From NCBI RefSeq assembly GCF_015356855.1, contig NZ_ARXR01000011.1:30768-94767 (forward strand): a stretch of DNA of 64,000 nucleotides, in the 5' to 3' direction. Every line of letters starts with the position of its first letter. Within the stretch, counting starts at the first letter, position 1. Source of the DNA: Alloalcanivorax venustensis ISO4 (GTDB lineage: Bacteria; Pseudomonadota; Gammaproteobacteria; Pseudomonadales; Alcanivoracaceae). Both the position numbers and the translations under genes were made by a program. The notes beneath the pieces are model-generated. The model made no database searches. It saw nothing but the letters and a program-made list of their open reading frames with translations, and had not been told where the DNA came from. Of this stretch, positions 18,774 to 28,572 are shown in pieces.

Positions 18774-19679
18774 TCAGGCTCCCGGTGTTCCCCTTGGCGG
18801 GCAATGCGCTTTCAGAAACTCGATCTGGTCCGCCACCACTTGCTCGAACGCCTCGCCCACATAGATCTCGAAATGCCCCGCCTGATACCGCCTGATCTCA
18901 TGGCGCGGCACGCGGCTCGCGTGGCGGAGCGTCTGTTTGGCCGGCGCCACGGTGTCGTTGTCACACACGCAGAAGAACACCGGCGCCCTTATGCCGGCGG
19001 CCTTGCGGCCCGGATAATAGCGGATAATGTCCAGGGCGAAGCGCGCGGCGGCTTCATTGCGAATCCGGGCGCCCTCGGGAACCAGGTTCATGTACCCGTC
19101 CCAGACGTCCGGTGCCGTCATCAGCGCGGTGTCGCCGGGGCGCCCGGCCACGGCGACCATCACCGGGGCGGCGCCCACCAAGGCGCTAAGGCGATCGCGC
19201 AGTGCCTTGGCCGTCAGTTTCGCGGAGACCAGCGGTTCCGTGGCCAGGGTCGACGCCAGCCCGTCGGTGAACGGACATTGGGAGATCACCGCCGCGATGC
19301 GCGGATCGTCGGCGGCGGTGGCCAGCACATGGCCACCGGAAAAGGACGTGCCCCACAGGATCACCCGATCCGGGTCCACCTGCGCGAGGCCACGGGCGTG
19401 CTCGATGGCCGCCTTCCAGTCCTGAAGCTGCTTTTTGATGTCCAGCAATTGGCGGGGTTCGCCGTCGCTGTCGCCGAAATGACGATAGTCGAACAGCAGG
19501 CAGGCGTAGCCCTCGGCCACGAACCGCTCGGCGAAGGCCGGCAGCCGCATGTTGCGGGTGCCGCCCAGGCCGTGGGCCATGACCATGATCGGTGCGCGGC
19601 CGGCAGTATCGGGCAGGTAGAGGTCGCCTCGACAGGTTACACCCGCGGATCGGAATTGGATCGCTGTTACGGACGTCAT
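18774..19679 (-). CDS. Alpha/beta hydrolase
   Basis: A 301-aa soluble alpha/beta-hydrolase-fold protein. The oxyanion segment MAHGLGGTRNM is followed by a nucleophile elbow GTSFSGG (Ser near 113), an acid in CDNDTVAP and a His in AGHFEIY. It resembles dienelactone-hydrolase/peptidase-S15-like or X-Pro-type hydrolases, but the substrate cannot be told. It is the first core gene beyond the transposon, 28 bp downstream of bioA on the same strand. Confidence 0.85.
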   Translation of the reverse strand: MTSVTAIQFRSAGVTCRGDLYLPDTAGRAPIMVMAHGLGGTRNMRLPAFAERFVAEGYACLLFDYRHFGDSDGEPRQLLDIKKQLQDWKAAIEHARGLAQVDPDRVILWGTSFSGGHVLATAADDPRIAAVISQCPFTDGLASTLATEPLVSAKLTAKALRDRLSALVGAAPVMVAVAGRPGDTALMTAPDVWDGYMNLVPEGARIRNEAAARFALDIIRYYPGRKAAGIRAPVFFCVCDNDTVAPAKQTLRHASRVPRHEIRRYQAGHFEIYVGEAFEQVVADQIEFLKAHCPPRGTPGA

Positions 19680-19707
19680 CGCCCTGCCCCCCTTAAAGTC
19701 TCAACGC

Positions 19708-20979
19708 CTAAAGTTCGGCCACCGCCGCCATGGCACGGGTCAGCTGGCTCAGGTCGTCCGGCTCCATGCCGTACGGCGGCATGATGTAGACCAGCTTGCC
19801 GAACGGCCGGATCCACACGCCCTGCTCCACCAGCAGTTTCTGGGTGGCGGCCACGTCGCAGGGTTCTTCCAGCTCCAGCACGCCGATGGCGCCCAGGGCA
19901 CGCACGTCGGCGACGCCGGAGGCGCCGCGCAGCGGTTCCAGCTCGCGGCGCAGCTGCGACTGGATCGCCGTCACGCGGCCGCGCCAGTCGTTCTCCAGCA
20001 GTTCATCGATGCTGGCGTTGGCCACCGCGCAGGCCAGCGGATTGCCCATGAAGGTGGGCCCGTGCATCAGCACGCCGGCCTCGCCGTCGCAGATGCCGGC
20101 GGCCACGCGGTCGTTGCACAGGGTCGCCGCCAGGGTCATGTAGCCGCCGGTGAGCGCCTTGCCCAGGCAGAGAATGTCCGGGCAGACACCGGCGTGGTCC
20201 ATGGCGAACAGTTCGCCGGAGCGGCCGAAGCCGGTGGCGATTTCGTCGAAAATCAGCAGTACGCCGTGCTCGTCGCACAGACGGCGTGCGCCGCGCAGGT
20301 ATTCCGGGTGGTAAAAGCGCATGCCACCGGCGCCCTGCACGATCGGTTCCAGAATCACCGCCGCCACTTCGTGGCCGTGCTGTTCCAGCAGGCCGCGCAG
20401 GGAATCCAGATCCCGCTCGTCCCAGTCGTCGTGGTAGCCCACCGCCGGCGCGTCGGCGAACAGGTGCTTGGGCAGCACCTTGCTGAACAGATGGTGCATG
20501 CCGTTGACCGGGTCGCAGGTGGCCATGGCCCCGAAGGTGTCACCGTGGTAGCCGTTGCGCAGCGCGATCAGACGGTGCTTCTCGGGCTGCCCCTGGCTGA
20601 GCCAGTACTGCAGCGCCATCTTGATCGCCACCTCCACGGACACCGAGCCGCTGTCGGCCAGGAACACCTTGTTGAGCGGTTCCGGCGTCATCCGCACCAG
20701 GCGCTTGCCCAGCTCCACCGCCGGCTCGTGGGTGATGCCACCGAACATCACGTGGGCCATTTTGTCGATCTGGTCCTTGGCCGCCTGGTTCAGACGCGGA
20801 TGGTTGTAGCCGTGGATCGCCGCCCACCAGGACGACATGCCGTCGATCAGCGTGCGGCCGTCTTCCAGCTCCAGGCGGACTCCGTCGGCGCGCGCCACCG
20901 GGTAGGTGGGCAGCGGCTTGGAGGTGGAGGTATAGGGGTGCCAGAGGTGGTCACGGTCGAAATCGAGATCAATGGACAT
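19708..20979 (-). CDS. bioA: Adenosylmethionine-8-amino-7-oxononanoate aminotransferase
   Basis: A 423-aa PLP enzyme of biotin synthesis (KAPA to DAPA using SAM as amino donor). Fold-I class III aminotransferase features include [51 protein letters not shown] and the PLP lysine in [12 protein letters not shown]. The start [18 protein letters not shown] is the family's usual N-terminus; a 13-codon upstream extension is less likely. It stands alone, away from other bio genes, and is divergent from the chemoreceptor gene. Confidence 0.95.
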   Translation of the reverse strand: MSIDLDFDRDHLWHPYTSTSKPLPTYPVARADGVRLELEDGRTLIDGMSSWWAAIHGYNHPRLNQAAKDQIDKMAHVMFGGITHEPAVELGKRLVRMTPEPLNKVFLADSGSVSVEVAIKMALQYWLSQGQPEKHRLIALRNGYHGDTFGAMATCDPVNGMHHLFSKVLPKHLFADAPAVGYHDDWDERDLDSLRGLLEQHGHEVAAVILEPIVQGAGGMRFYHPEYLRGARRLCDEHGVLLIFDEIATGFGRSGELFAMDHAGVCPDILCLGKALTGGYMTLAATLCNDRVAAGICDGEAGVLMHGPTFMGNPLACAVANASIDELLENDWRGRVTAIQSQLRRELEPLRGASGVADVRALGAIGVLELEEPCDVAATQKLLVEQGVWIRPFGKLVYIMPPYGMEPDDLSQLTRAMAAVAEL

Positions 20980-21129
20980 AGTGTGCTCGGGGCCGGTTAG
21001 GTGGACGAACCATGCCAATTCCCGGGCCGGGACTCAAGCCCGGGTCACGTCGCTCTTTTAAGGCTAAAGATTTTCCCCGCCGGGCCGACAACCCCCAAAC
21101 CTTGTCACAGCCATTCCTGGTATCCCCTC

Positions 21130-22377
21130 ATGCTTAGTCAATTCAAGATCGGCGCCCGTCTCGGCGGCGCCTTCGCTGTTATTTTGCTGCTTCTGCTGGC
21201 CGCCTCGGGCACCGGCCTGTTCTCGGTCACCCGGATCGCGGACACCACCCGCGAGGCGCTGGAGACCGACGGCGCCCTGGCGTCCAATGCCGGCGTGGTG
21301 CGGCGTCTGGCACTGGAGCTGCGCCGTTATGAAAAGGACGTCTTTATCAATCTGGCGGATTTCCAGGCCCTGAACGGCTATTTCGGCAAATGGAGCGACA
21401 CCGTCACCCAGCTGAAAAGCGTGCTTGATGAAGGCGAGGCACTGGCGGTGGTGATCACCCGCAGCATCACCCTGCCCCTCGCCGACGCTCTGGGCGTGGC
21501 CCGCCGCATTGCTCAAGGGGACCTGCGCGAGCGCATCGTCGCCCGCGGGCGCGACGAGCCGGCGCAATTGCTGGCCGCCATGGCGGAAATGAGCGATTCC
21601 CTGGTCAAGCTGGTGTCCGCGTTGCGCGGCGCCAGTGAGACCGTCTATATCGGCGCCAACGAGATCGCCCTGGGCGCCCAGGACCTCTCCTCCCGCACCG
21701 AGGAGCAGGCCGCCGCGCTGCAGGAGACCGCCGCCAGCATGGAGGAGATCAGCGCCACCTCGGAGCACAACGAAAAGAACACCCGCGAGGCCGACCGGCT
21801 CGCCGACGCGGCGTCGCGCAGTGCCCAGCACGGCGGTGAGGAGATGCGCGCCAACATCGACCTTATGGAAAAGGTGGTGGCCAGTTCCAAGAAGATGAAC
21901 GGCATTATCGCCACCATCGACGATATCGCCTTCCAGACCAATATCCTGGCGCTGAACGCCTCCGTGGAAGCGGCCCGGGCCGGCGAAAAAGGCCGCGGTT
22001 TCGCGGTGGTGGCCAGCGAGGTGCGGCTGCTGGCCAGCCGCGCCGGGGATTCCGCCGGCGAGATCCGTGCCCTGCTGGAAAGCACCGGCGCGCAGATCGC
22101 CACCTGCGCGGATCAGACCCAGCGCAGTGGTGAAACGCTCAACGGCACCGTGGAGTCGATCAAAAAGCTGGCCGAACTGATGCGCGGCGTGGCGTCCGCC
22201 ACCACCGAGCAGATCGGCGGCATTCAGCAGATCAGCACCGCCGTGACGCAGATGGACGCGGTCACCCAGCAGAGCGCGGCGCTGGTGCAGCAATCCAGCA
22301 GCGCGGCCGGCTCACTGGAGGATCAGGCCAGCCATCTGAAGTCGCTGGTGACTTCATTCCGTATTCCCGAGGCCTAG
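21130..22377 (+). CDS. Methyl-accepting chemotaxis protein with internal deletion (TM2 and most of sensor lost)
   Basis: A 415-aa chemoreceptor. The N-terminal helix (residues 12-34), a short remnant of a four-helix periplasmic sensor and a HAMP domain ([18 protein letters not shown]) are followed by a complete signalling domain with the hairpin [23 protein letters not shown]. The family norm is about 540 aa. At [16 protein letters not shown] (about 21430-21470) the sensor joins almost directly to HAMP, and only about six residues of TM2 remain. With one helix, the signalling domain would face the wrong side, so the protein is probably non-functional. Its stop shares the palindrome CTAG with the convergent gene. 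Confidence 0.88.
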   Translation: MLSQFKIGARLGGAFAVILLLLLAASGTGLFSVTRIADTTREALETDGALASNAGVVRRLALELRRYEKDVFINLADFQALNGYFGKWSDTVTQLKSVLDEGEALAVVITRSITLPLADALGVARRIAQGDLRERIVARGRDEPAQLLAAMAEMSDSLVKLVSALRGASETVYIGANEIALGAQDLSSRTEEQAAALQETAASMEEISATSEHNEKNTREADRLADAASRSAQHGGEEMRANIDLMEKVVASSKKMNGIIATIDDIAFQTNILALNASVEAARAGEKGRGFAVVASEVRLLASRAGDSAGEIRALLESTGAQIATCADQTQRSGETLNGTVESIKKLAELMRGVASATTEQIGGIQQISTAVTQMDAVTQQSAALVQQSSSAAGSLEDQASHLKSLVTSFRIPEA

Positions 22378-23285
22378 AACGGGAACGGCGCGGCCAGCCG
22401 CGCCAGCACGCCGTAGGCGTCGCCGGGGTTCTTGGTGCCCGAGATATCCAGATCGAAGACATGGAACAGCGGGAACACCAGCCCCAGGGTGGCCACCGAA
22501 TCCAGATTGGCGACCAGGTCGTGGCGGTAGCCCAGCCGTAACCGGGTGCGGTCGGCGGCGCCCCACTGCAGGCGGGCGCCGGCGTAACGGGCGTCCAGGT
22601 CGCGCTCCAGGGCCTCGAAGCGGTCCAGGTTGAGGTTCAGGCGGGTCGGCAGGCCGGCGTACTGAAAGCCGGTGGCCAGTTCCGCGTGGGCCTTCATGGT
22701 ATAGGGGCTGGCCACCATGCCCGGCCGCCGGTCCGGGAACAGGTTCTCCACCCGAAGGGCCAGGTCCAGCTCGCCGAACGACCGGCTCAGCCGGGTATCC
22801 ACGTTAAAGCCCTGCTGCTCGCTCACCGTCACCGGGCTGTCGAAGGCCGAGCCGAACGTCTCCTGGTGGCTGAGCTCGTAGCTGTAAAGGTCGATGCGGT
22901 GGGCCTTGAACGCGGTCTCCAGACGGTAGGCGCCGCCGGGCGCCCCGAACAGACGCTCCACGGTAAGGCCGGCTTCGTTGGTGATGGTGCCGCTGCCCAC
23001 CATGCCCTCGGTGTCCGGAAACAGGGCGTTGAAGCGGCTGTGGCTGCGCGCCACCAGCGCCGAGGACACGCACTGCGTGGGCAGCTGGATACGCGCGCCG
23101 GAGCCCGCCTCCAGAAACATTTCGTCCTGCTCCACCTGCTGGCGGATCACGCCGTCGTCGTCCAGCCGGGGGCCGGCTTCCACGCTGGTGAGCCCCTGGA
23201 ACAGGCCCGCGGCGGCGGCCGGCTGGACCAGCACGGCCAGCATCAGGGTCCGGATCAGATATTGGCGGATATTGGAGGCGGTCAT
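22374..23285 (-). CDS. Putative outer-membrane beta-barrel protein
   Basis: A 303-aa exported protein. The signal peptide is at residues 1-26 ([14 protein letters not shown]). Alternating amphipathic strands, rich in aromatic and charged residues, follow, and the chain ends in a terminal Phe (RLAAPFPF), typical of barrels. It somewhat resembles TraF_2/TraF-like outer-membrane proteins annotated in marine gammaproteobacteria, but no conjugation genes are nearby. Function unknown. Convergent with the chemoreceptor, sharing stop-codon bases. Confidence 0.7.
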   Translation of the reverse strand: MTASNIRQYLIRTLMLAVLVQPAAAAGLFQGLTSVEAGPRLDDDGVIRQQVEQDEMFLEAGSGARIQLPTQCVSSALVARSHSRFNALFPDTEGMVGSGTITNEAGLTVERLFGAPGGAYRLETAFKAHRIDLYSYELSHQETFGSAFDSPVTVSEQQGFNVDTRLSRSFGELDLALRVENLFPDRRPGMVASPYTMKAHAELATGFQYAGLPTRLNLNLDRFEALERDLDARYAGARLQWGAADRTRLRLGYRHDLVANLDSVATLGLVFPLFHVFDLDISGTKNPGDAYGVLARLAAPFPF

Positions 23286-23453
23286 CGCGGTACTTCAGGG
23301 CCGATGCATGGCGGGGCGGAACTCCGCCGTACTATGCAGCATGGCGCGCAGGGCGAAAAGGGGGGCACCGCCGGTTTCCATTGCCGGGACCGGCGAACTG
23401 CGTTTTCATGGAAACAGCAGCCACCAAGCAGCGAAAGCAGCGAAGAGACGCGC

Positions 23454-24893
23454 ATGACCTCTGTAGCCGGCAGCGATCGACACCTTTCACCCGGGAAGCG
23501 GCCCCTTGGGCACCGCCTGGGCGGAGGCCTTATCGCCCTCGCCGCCCTCTGGCTGCTCGCCGCCACCGGCCAGGCGCAACCCCCTTCCCAGCCGTCCAGC
23601 GAAGACCGGCCTGAGGTGCGGGTCATGGACCTCCGGGGCGCCATCGGCCCGGCGGTCAGCGACGGTTTCGTGCGTGCCCTGGAGGACGCCAACCGCGCCG
23701 GGGCGGCGCTGTTCGTGGTGCGCCTGGACACGCCGGGCGGTCTGGATAAGTCGATGCGCGTTATGATCCAGGCGATTCTTGATTCCCGGGTGCCGGTGGC
23801 CACCTATGTGTCACCGTCGGGCAGCCGCGCGGCCAGCGCCGGCACCTACCTGCTCTACGCCTCCCACGTGGCCGCCATGGCCCCGGCCACCAACCTGGGG
23901 GCCGCCACGCCGGTGCAGCTGGGCGGTGGCGGCGCGCCCTCCCCGGCCGGCGACGGCGCCGAGCCGCAAGCCGATGACAAAGTCGAAGACAATGCCTCCG
24001 CGCTGCGCCGCAAGCAGGTCAACGACGCCGTGGCCTATATTCGCGGCCTGGCGGAATTGCGCGGGCGCAACGCGGACTGGGCCGAGCGCGCGGTGCGCGA
24101 GGCGGTCAGCCTGACCGCCACCGAGGCCCAGGCGCAACAGGTGATCGACCTGGTGGCGCCGGATCTGGACGCCCTGCTCGCCCGTCTCGACGGCTTTACC
24201 GTCCGTGACGGGGACGCCGAGCGCACCCTGGCGCTCACCGACTACCGGCTGGTGGAGCTGGAGCCGGACTGGCGCACCCGCTTCCTGGCGGTGATCACCA
24301 ACCCCAGCATCGCCTACATTCTGATGCTGGTGGGCATCTACGGGCTGATTCTGGAATTCTCCAACCCCGGTTTCGGCATCCCCGGCGTGCTCGGCGCCAT
24401 CTGCCTGTTGCTGGCGCTGTACGCGCTGCAGATGCTGCCGGTGAGCTATGTGGGCCTGGGATTGATCCTGCTCGGCATCGGCTTGATGGTGGCGGAGGGG
24501 TTGTCGCCCAGCTTCGGCGTCCTCGGCGTGGGCGGCGCCGTGGCCCTGGTGATCGGCTCGATCATGCTGATGGACACGGACCTGCCCGCCTTCCGGGTCG
24601 CGGTGCCGGTGATCGCGGCGGTGGGCGTGGGCAGCCTGGCGCTCACCGGCCTGACGGTGCGGCTGGCGTTCAAGGCCCACGGCCGCCCGGTGGTCACCGG
24701 CGGCGACACGCTGATCGGCCAGGATGCCGTGGCGGCAAACGATTTCGGGCCGGACGGCAACGGCCAGGTGCGCGCCGCCGGCGAACTGTGGCGCGCCACC
24801 ACTGACGAGGCGGTCCTTGAGGGCGAAACGGTGACCATCCGCCGCCGGGACGGCCTCACTCTTCATGTGTCCCGCAAAGGAGACAAACCATGA
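23454..24893 (+). CDS. nfeD: NfeD-family membrane serine protease (ClpP-like plus NfeD)
   Basis: A 479-aa protein. The signal segment is at residues about 20-43, followed by a SppA/ClpP-like protease domain with substrate loop [12 protein letters not shown], nucleophile Ser in [13 protein letters not shown], and a Lys in [13 protein letters not shown] as the likely base. Several membrane helices and a C-terminal NfeD OB-fold domain follow. It is the membrane-bound long NfeD form that partners stomatins. A much longer open frame extends upstream, but ATG 23454 places the signal segment correctly. Its stop overlaps the stomatin ATG (ATGA). Confidence 0.92.
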   Translation: MTSVAGSDRHLSPGKRPLGHRLGGGLIALAALWLLAATGQAQPPSQPSSEDRPEVRVMDLRGAIGPAVSDGFVRALEDANRAGAALFVVRLDTPGGLDKSMRVMIQAILDSRVPVATYVSPSGSRAASAGTYLLYASHVAAMAPATNLGAATPVQLGGGGAPSPAGDGAEPQADDKVEDNASALRRKQVNDAVAYIRGLAELRGRNADWAERAVREAVSLTATEAQAQQVIDLVAPDLDALLARLDGFTVRDGDAERTLALTDYRLVELEPDWRTRFLAVITNPSIAYILMLVGIYGLILEFSNPGFGIPGVLGAICLLLALYALQMLPVSYVGLGLILLGIGLMVAEGLSPSFGVLGVGGAVALVIGSIMLMDTDLPAFRVAVPVIAAVGVGSLALTGLTVRLAFKAHGRPVVTGGDTLIGQDAVAANDFGPDGNGQVRAAGELWRATTDEAVLEGETVTIRRRDGLTLHVSRKGDKP

Positions 24894-25639
24894 TCTTCCA
24901 ATATTTCTGGATTGCGCTGGCGATTCTGGTCGTCGGCTTCGTGGTCAGCATGTTCCGCATTCTCCGCGAGTACGAGCGCGGCGTGATCTTCATGCTGGGC
25001 CGCTATCACAAGGTGAAGGGGCCGGGGCTGATTCTGGTGATCCCGGTGATTCAGCAGATGGTGAAGGTGGACCTGCGGGTGCGGGTGCTGGACGTGCCCA
25101 GCCAGGACGTGATCTCCCGCGACAACGTCTCGGTGAAGGTCAACGCGGTGCTCTACTTCCGCGTGGTCGACCCGGAACGGGCGGTGATCAACGTGGAGGA
25201 CTTCTACGACGCCACCAGCCAGCTCTCGCAAACCACCCTGCGCTCGGTGCTGGGCAAGCACGAGCTGGATGAAATGCTCGCCTCCCGGGACGAGTTGAAC
25301 CGGGACATCCAGGAAATCCTCGACGAGCAGACCGATCCCTGGGGCATCAAGGTGGCCAACGTGGAGATCAAACACGTGGACCTGGACGAGGACATGGTGC
25401 GGGTGATCGCCCGCCAGGCGGAAGCGGAGCGGGTGCGGCGCGCCAAGGTGATTCACGCCAACGGCGAGAAAGAGGCCTCGGAAGTCCTGCTGGACGCGGC
25501 ACGCACCCTGTCGTCACAGCCCCAGGCGCTGCAACTGCGCTATCTGCAGACCCTCACCGAGGTGGCCAACGAGCGCACCACCACGGTGGTCTTCCCGCTG
25601 CCGATGGATATGATCGACAGCTTTTTGAAGAAGGACTGA
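24890..25639 (+). CDS. Stomatin-like SPFH/Band-7 protein (slipin)
   Basis: A 249-aa membrane-associated scaffold protein. One N-terminal hydrophobic hairpin (residues 5-25) precedes an SPFH domain ([22 protein letters not shown] ... [21 protein letters not shown]). The conserved [17 protein letters not shown] and an oligomerising C-terminal helix follow. Translationally coupled with nfeD. In characterised pairs, the stomatin C-terminus is a substrate of the NfeD protease and the two form membrane microdomains. Confidence 0.94.
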   Translation: MIFQYFWIALAILVVGFVVSMFRILREYERGVIFMLGRYHKVKGPGLILVIPVIQQMVKVDLRVRVLDVPSQDVISRDNVSVKVNAVLYFRVVDPERAVINVEDFYDATSQLSQTTLRSVLGKHELDEMLASRDELNRDIQEILDEQTDPWGIKVANVEIKHVDLDEDMVRVIARQAEAERVRRAKVIHANGEKEASEVLLDAARTLSSQPQALQLRYLQTLTEVANERTTTVVFPLPMDMIDSFLKKD

Positions 25640-25649
25640 CGGACCTGGT

Positions 25650-25679
25650 TACTCAGCTCTTATTTACTTAGCTCTTATT
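25650..25679. repeat. Two-copy 15-bp tandem repeat between convergent genes
   Basis: TACTCAGCTCTTATT (25650-25664) is followed at once by TACTTAGCTCTTATT (25665-25679), one mismatch apart. The second copy covers the stop codon of the minus-strand VWA gene, so the repeat looks like a small duplication of that gene's end. Confidence 0.8.
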
Positions 25680-26853
25680 TGCTCAAGTAACGCATCGCCC
25701 GCTCAATCCCGTCCAGGGTGAGCGGGTACATGTGGTGGTCGTTGAGCTGCTTGATCCACTGGGTGGAGGTGGTCATTTGCCAAGCCTTTTCCGGCTCCGG
25801 GTTGATCCACACCACCTTCTCGTAGGTCTCCTTGATGCGCTGGAACCAGACCGCGCCGGGCTCGTCGTTCCAGTGCTCCACGGAGCCGCCCACCGAGTTC
25901 ACTTCGTAGGGGCTCATGGCGGCGTCGCCGATGAAGATCACCTTGTAGTCGCTGCCGTACTTGTGCAGCACGTCCCAGGTGGAAAACTTCTCGTCCCAGC
26001 GGCGCCGGTTGTCCTTCCAAACGTACTCGTAGACGAAGTTGTGGAAGTAGAAATACTCGAGATGCTTGAACTCCAGCCGGGCGGCGGAGAACAGCTCCTC
26101 GCAGAGCTTGATATAGGGGTCCATGGACCCGCCGATATCGAAGAACAGCAGCACCTTGACCCGGTTCTCCCGCTCCGGACGCATCTTGATGTCGAGCAGG
26201 CCGGCGTTGCGCGCGGTGGAGCGGATGGTGTCGTCCATGTCCAGCTCTTCGTCGCGGCCGGTGCGGGCGAACTGGCGCAGCCGGCGCAGGGCCAGCTTGA
26301 TGTTGCGGATGCCCAGCTCCACGGAGTCGTCCAGGTTGCGGAATTCCCGCTTTTCCCAGACCTTCACCGCGCTCTTGTTGCGCGACGGGCCGGTCATGCG
26401 CACCCCTTCCGGGTTCTCGCCGTAGCCGCCGAACGGGCTGGTGCCGCCGGTGCCGACCCATTTGTTGCCGCCCTGGTGGCGCTTTTCCTGCTCTTCCAGG
26501 CGCTTTTTCAGCTCCTCGAGGATCTTTTCCAGGCTGCCCAGCCCCTGCAGTTTTTCCCGCTCTTCCGCGGACAGGGTCTTTTCCATCTGCTTGCGCAGCC
26601 ATTCCTCGGGAATGGTCTGGCTCAGCCAGCCCGGCTCGATGCTTTCCAGGCCCTCGAAATAGTGCGCGAAGGCGCGGTCGAAACGGTCATAGTACTTTTC
26701 GTCCTTGACCATCACCGTCCGCGACAGCATGTAGAAGTCCTCGATGGACCCGAACGCCACGTGGTGCTTGAGCGCGCCGAACAGGTCCAGCAGCTCGCGC
26801 AGCGTCACCGGCACCTTATGGGCGCGCAGGTCCTCGAAAAAACCGATCAGCAT
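25675..26853 (-). CDS. VWA-domain (CoxE-like) protein
   Basis: A 392-aa cytosolic protein. The N-terminal half is helical and charged (EEREKLQGLGSLEKILEELKKRLEEQEKRHQGG). The C-terminal half is a von Willebrand factor A domain with a MIDAS-like DIGGSMDPYIKL in place of the usual DxSxS (second Ser replaced by the GGSM arrangement) and a downstream FIGDAAMSPYEV. Pairs with the MoxR ATPase 24 bp upstream on the same strand. Such pairs act as metal-insertion or protein-remodelling chaperones; the client here is unknown. Confidence 0.88.
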   Translation of the reverse strand: MLIGFFEDLRAHKVPVTLRELLDLFGALKHHVAFGSIEDFYMLSRTVMVKDEKYYDRFDRAFAHYFEGLESIEPGWLSQTIPEEWLRKQMEKTLSAEEREKLQGLGSLEKILEELKKRLEEQEKRHQGGNKWVGTGGTSPFGGYGENPEGVRMTGPSRNKSAVKVWEKREFRNLDDSVELGIRNIKLALRRLRQFARTGRDEELDMDDTIRSTARNAGLLDIKMRPERENRVKVLLFFDIGGSMDPYIKLCEELFSAARLEFKHLEYFYFHNFVYEYVWKDNRRRWDEKFSTWDVLHKYGSDYKVIFIGDAAMSPYEVNSVGGSVEHWNDEPGAVWFQRIKETYEKVVWINPEPEKAWQMTTSTQWIKQLNDHHMYPLTLDGIERAMRYLSK

Positions 26854-26877
26854 AGAAACCTCTATCGGTTAAAGGAT

Positions 26878-27720
26878 CTACCGTTCCCGGCGGCTCATGA
26901 AAGCCAGCCGTTCCAGCAGCTGTACGTCCGCTTCGTTCTTGACCAGGGCGCCGTACAGCGGCGGGACCGCAGTCTTGGTGTCGCGGTTGCGCAGGATGTC
27001 CTGGGGGATGTCGTCGGCCATCAGCAGCTTGAGCCAGTCGATCAGCTCGCTGGTGGAGGGCTTCTTCTTCATGCCCGGCACTTTGCGCAGGTCGAAGAAG
27101 ATCTCCAGCGCCTCGGTGACCAGCTCCTTCTTAATTTCCGGGAAGTGCACGTCCACGATCTGCATCATGGTCTTGGCATCGGGGAAATTGATGTAGTGGA
27201 AGAAGCAGCGGCGCAGGAAGGCGTCGGGCAGCTCTTTCTCATTGTTAGAGGTGATGATCACGATCGGGCGCTTCTCGGCGCGAATGGTCTCGCCGGTTTC
27301 GTAGACGAAGAATTCCATGCGATCCAGCTCCTGGAGCAGATCGTTTGGGAATTCGATGTCCGCCTTGTCGATCTCGTCGATCAGCAGCACCACCTGGTCG
27401 TCGGCCTGGAAGGCCTCCCACAGCTTGCCCTTCTTGATGTAGTTGGACACGTCCTCGACACCTTCGGCGCCGAGCTGGGAGTCGCGCAGGCGGGAGACCG
27501 CGTCGTACTCGTACAGGCCCTGCTGGGCCTTGGTGGTGGACTTGATATGCCAGGCCAGCAGCGGCATGCCCAGTGATTCGGCCACCTGTTCGGCGAGCAG
27601 GGTTTTACCGGTGCCCGGCTCACCCTTGATCAGCAGCGGACGCTGCAAAGCGATGGCCGCGTTAACGGCCATTTTGAGGTCTTCCGTGGCAACGTACTGT
27701 TCAGTGCCCTGAAACTGCAT
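26878..27720 (-). CDS. MoxR-family AAA+ ATPase
   Basis: A 280-aa AAA+ chaperone. Walker A is GEPGTGKTLL (residues 33-42), Walker B is VVLLIDEIDKADIEF, followed by sensor-1 VIITSNNEKELPDAFLRRC with the arginine finger. It belongs to the CbbQ/NorQ/GvpN-like class with a following VWA partner. Transcribed divergently from rsmE with a 135-bp gap, which would contain its promoter. Confidence 0.93.
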   Translation of the reverse strand: MQFQGTEQYVATEDLKMAVNAAIALQRPLLIKGEPGTGKTLLAEQVAESLGMPLLAWHIKSTTKAQQGLYEYDAVSRLRDSQLGAEGVEDVSNYIKKGKLWEAFQADDQVVLLIDEIDKADIEFPNDLLQELDRMEFFVYETGETIRAEKRPIVIITSNNEKELPDAFLRRCFFHYINFPDAKTMMQIVDVHFPEIKKELVTEALEIFFDLRKVPGMKKKPSTSELIDWLKLLMADDIPQDILRNRDTKTAVPPLYGALVKNEADVQLLERLAFMSRRER

Positions 27721-27855
27721 GCGAGTTTCTCCACATCAGCGAGAATAACGCTGCGCACTCTAGCAACCCGCGCACCCCGGGCAAAGGGCCAGAATGGCCA
27801 TGTTGCAGTCGGTTTGCGTCAGCCGGCCGCCCCGGGTGTGGCATAATCCGCCGCC

Positions 27856-28572
27856 ATGAATCTGTTATTGCTGCACCCCGACCAGCGCCTCGACGGCGAC
27901 CGCTGGCGTCTTGACGACCGCCAGGCCACCCATGTGCGCTCCGTGCTCAAGCTCGCGGAGGGCGACCATTGCCGTGCCGGCCTGCTCGACGAAGGCACCG
28001 GGCAGGCAGTGATTGAATCTATTAAAAACAATGAGATAGAAATATCTTTTAAAGTGGATTCGAAGCCGGTCTTCGCCCTGCCCCTGAATCTGCTGCTGGC
28101 CCTGCCCCGCCCCAAGATGCTCAAGCGGTTGCTGGTGGACGCCGCCAGCCTGGGCATCAAGAACATCGTGCTGGTGAACGCCGCCAAGGTCGACAAGAGC
28201 TACTGGCAGACGCCCAACCTCAAGGGCGACCTGCTGCGGGAAAAATTGCTGCTGGGACTGGAACAGGCCGGCGACCCGGTGATGCCGAGGCTGCGGCTGG
28301 CGCCGCGCTTCCGGCCCTTCGTCGAGGATGAGCTGGATCAGTGGGCGGGTCCAGGGCGGCGCCTGGTGGCGCACCCGGGTCCGTTTCCGGAGCTGCCGCG
28401 GGGCCTGGATGAGCCCGCCACCCTGGCGATCGGCCCGGAGGGCGGCTGGACGCCCTTTGAAGTGGCGCTGCTGGAGCAGCAGGGCTTCGGCTGCCACCGT
28501 TTCGGCAGCCGGATCCTGCGTGTGGAGACCGCCCTGCCCGCCCTGGTGGGCGCGCTGATGCGGCTGCCTTAA
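27856..28572 (+). CDS. rsmE: 16S rRNA (uracil1498-N3)-methyltransferase
   Basis: A 238-aa SPOUT methyltransferase that modifies U1498 in 16S rRNA. The N-terminal PUA-like domain contains DRQATHVRSVLKL. The C-terminal trefoil knot contains AIGPEGGWTPFE and RILRVETALPAL. A strikingly AT-rich stretch (28012-28062, coding SIKNNEIEISFKVDS with rare ATA codons) interrupts an otherwise GC-rich gene. The stop shares TTAA with the convergent rluB. Confidence 0.95.
   Translation: MNLLLLHPDQRLDGDRWRLDDRQATHVRSVLKLAEGDHCRAGLLDEGTGQAVIESIKNNEIEISFKVDSKPVFALPLNLLLALPRPKMLKRLLVDAASLGIKNIVLVNAAKVDKSYWQTPNLKGDLLREKLLLGLEQAGDPVMPRLRLAPRFRPFVEDELDQWAGPGRRLVAHPGPFPELPRGLDEPATLAIGPEGGWTPFEVALLEQQGFGCHRFGSRILRVETALPALVGALMRLP

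Noticed and set aside
22374..23285. Conjugation protein TraF
   Set aside because: Any similarity is to an outer-membrane protein family that borrows the name; no transfer genes are present, so only a barrel call is made.
22686..23453. A 250-codon upstream extension of nfeD
   Set aside because: The stretch is antisense to the barrel gene, has no homology, and ATG 23454 places the signal segment correctly.
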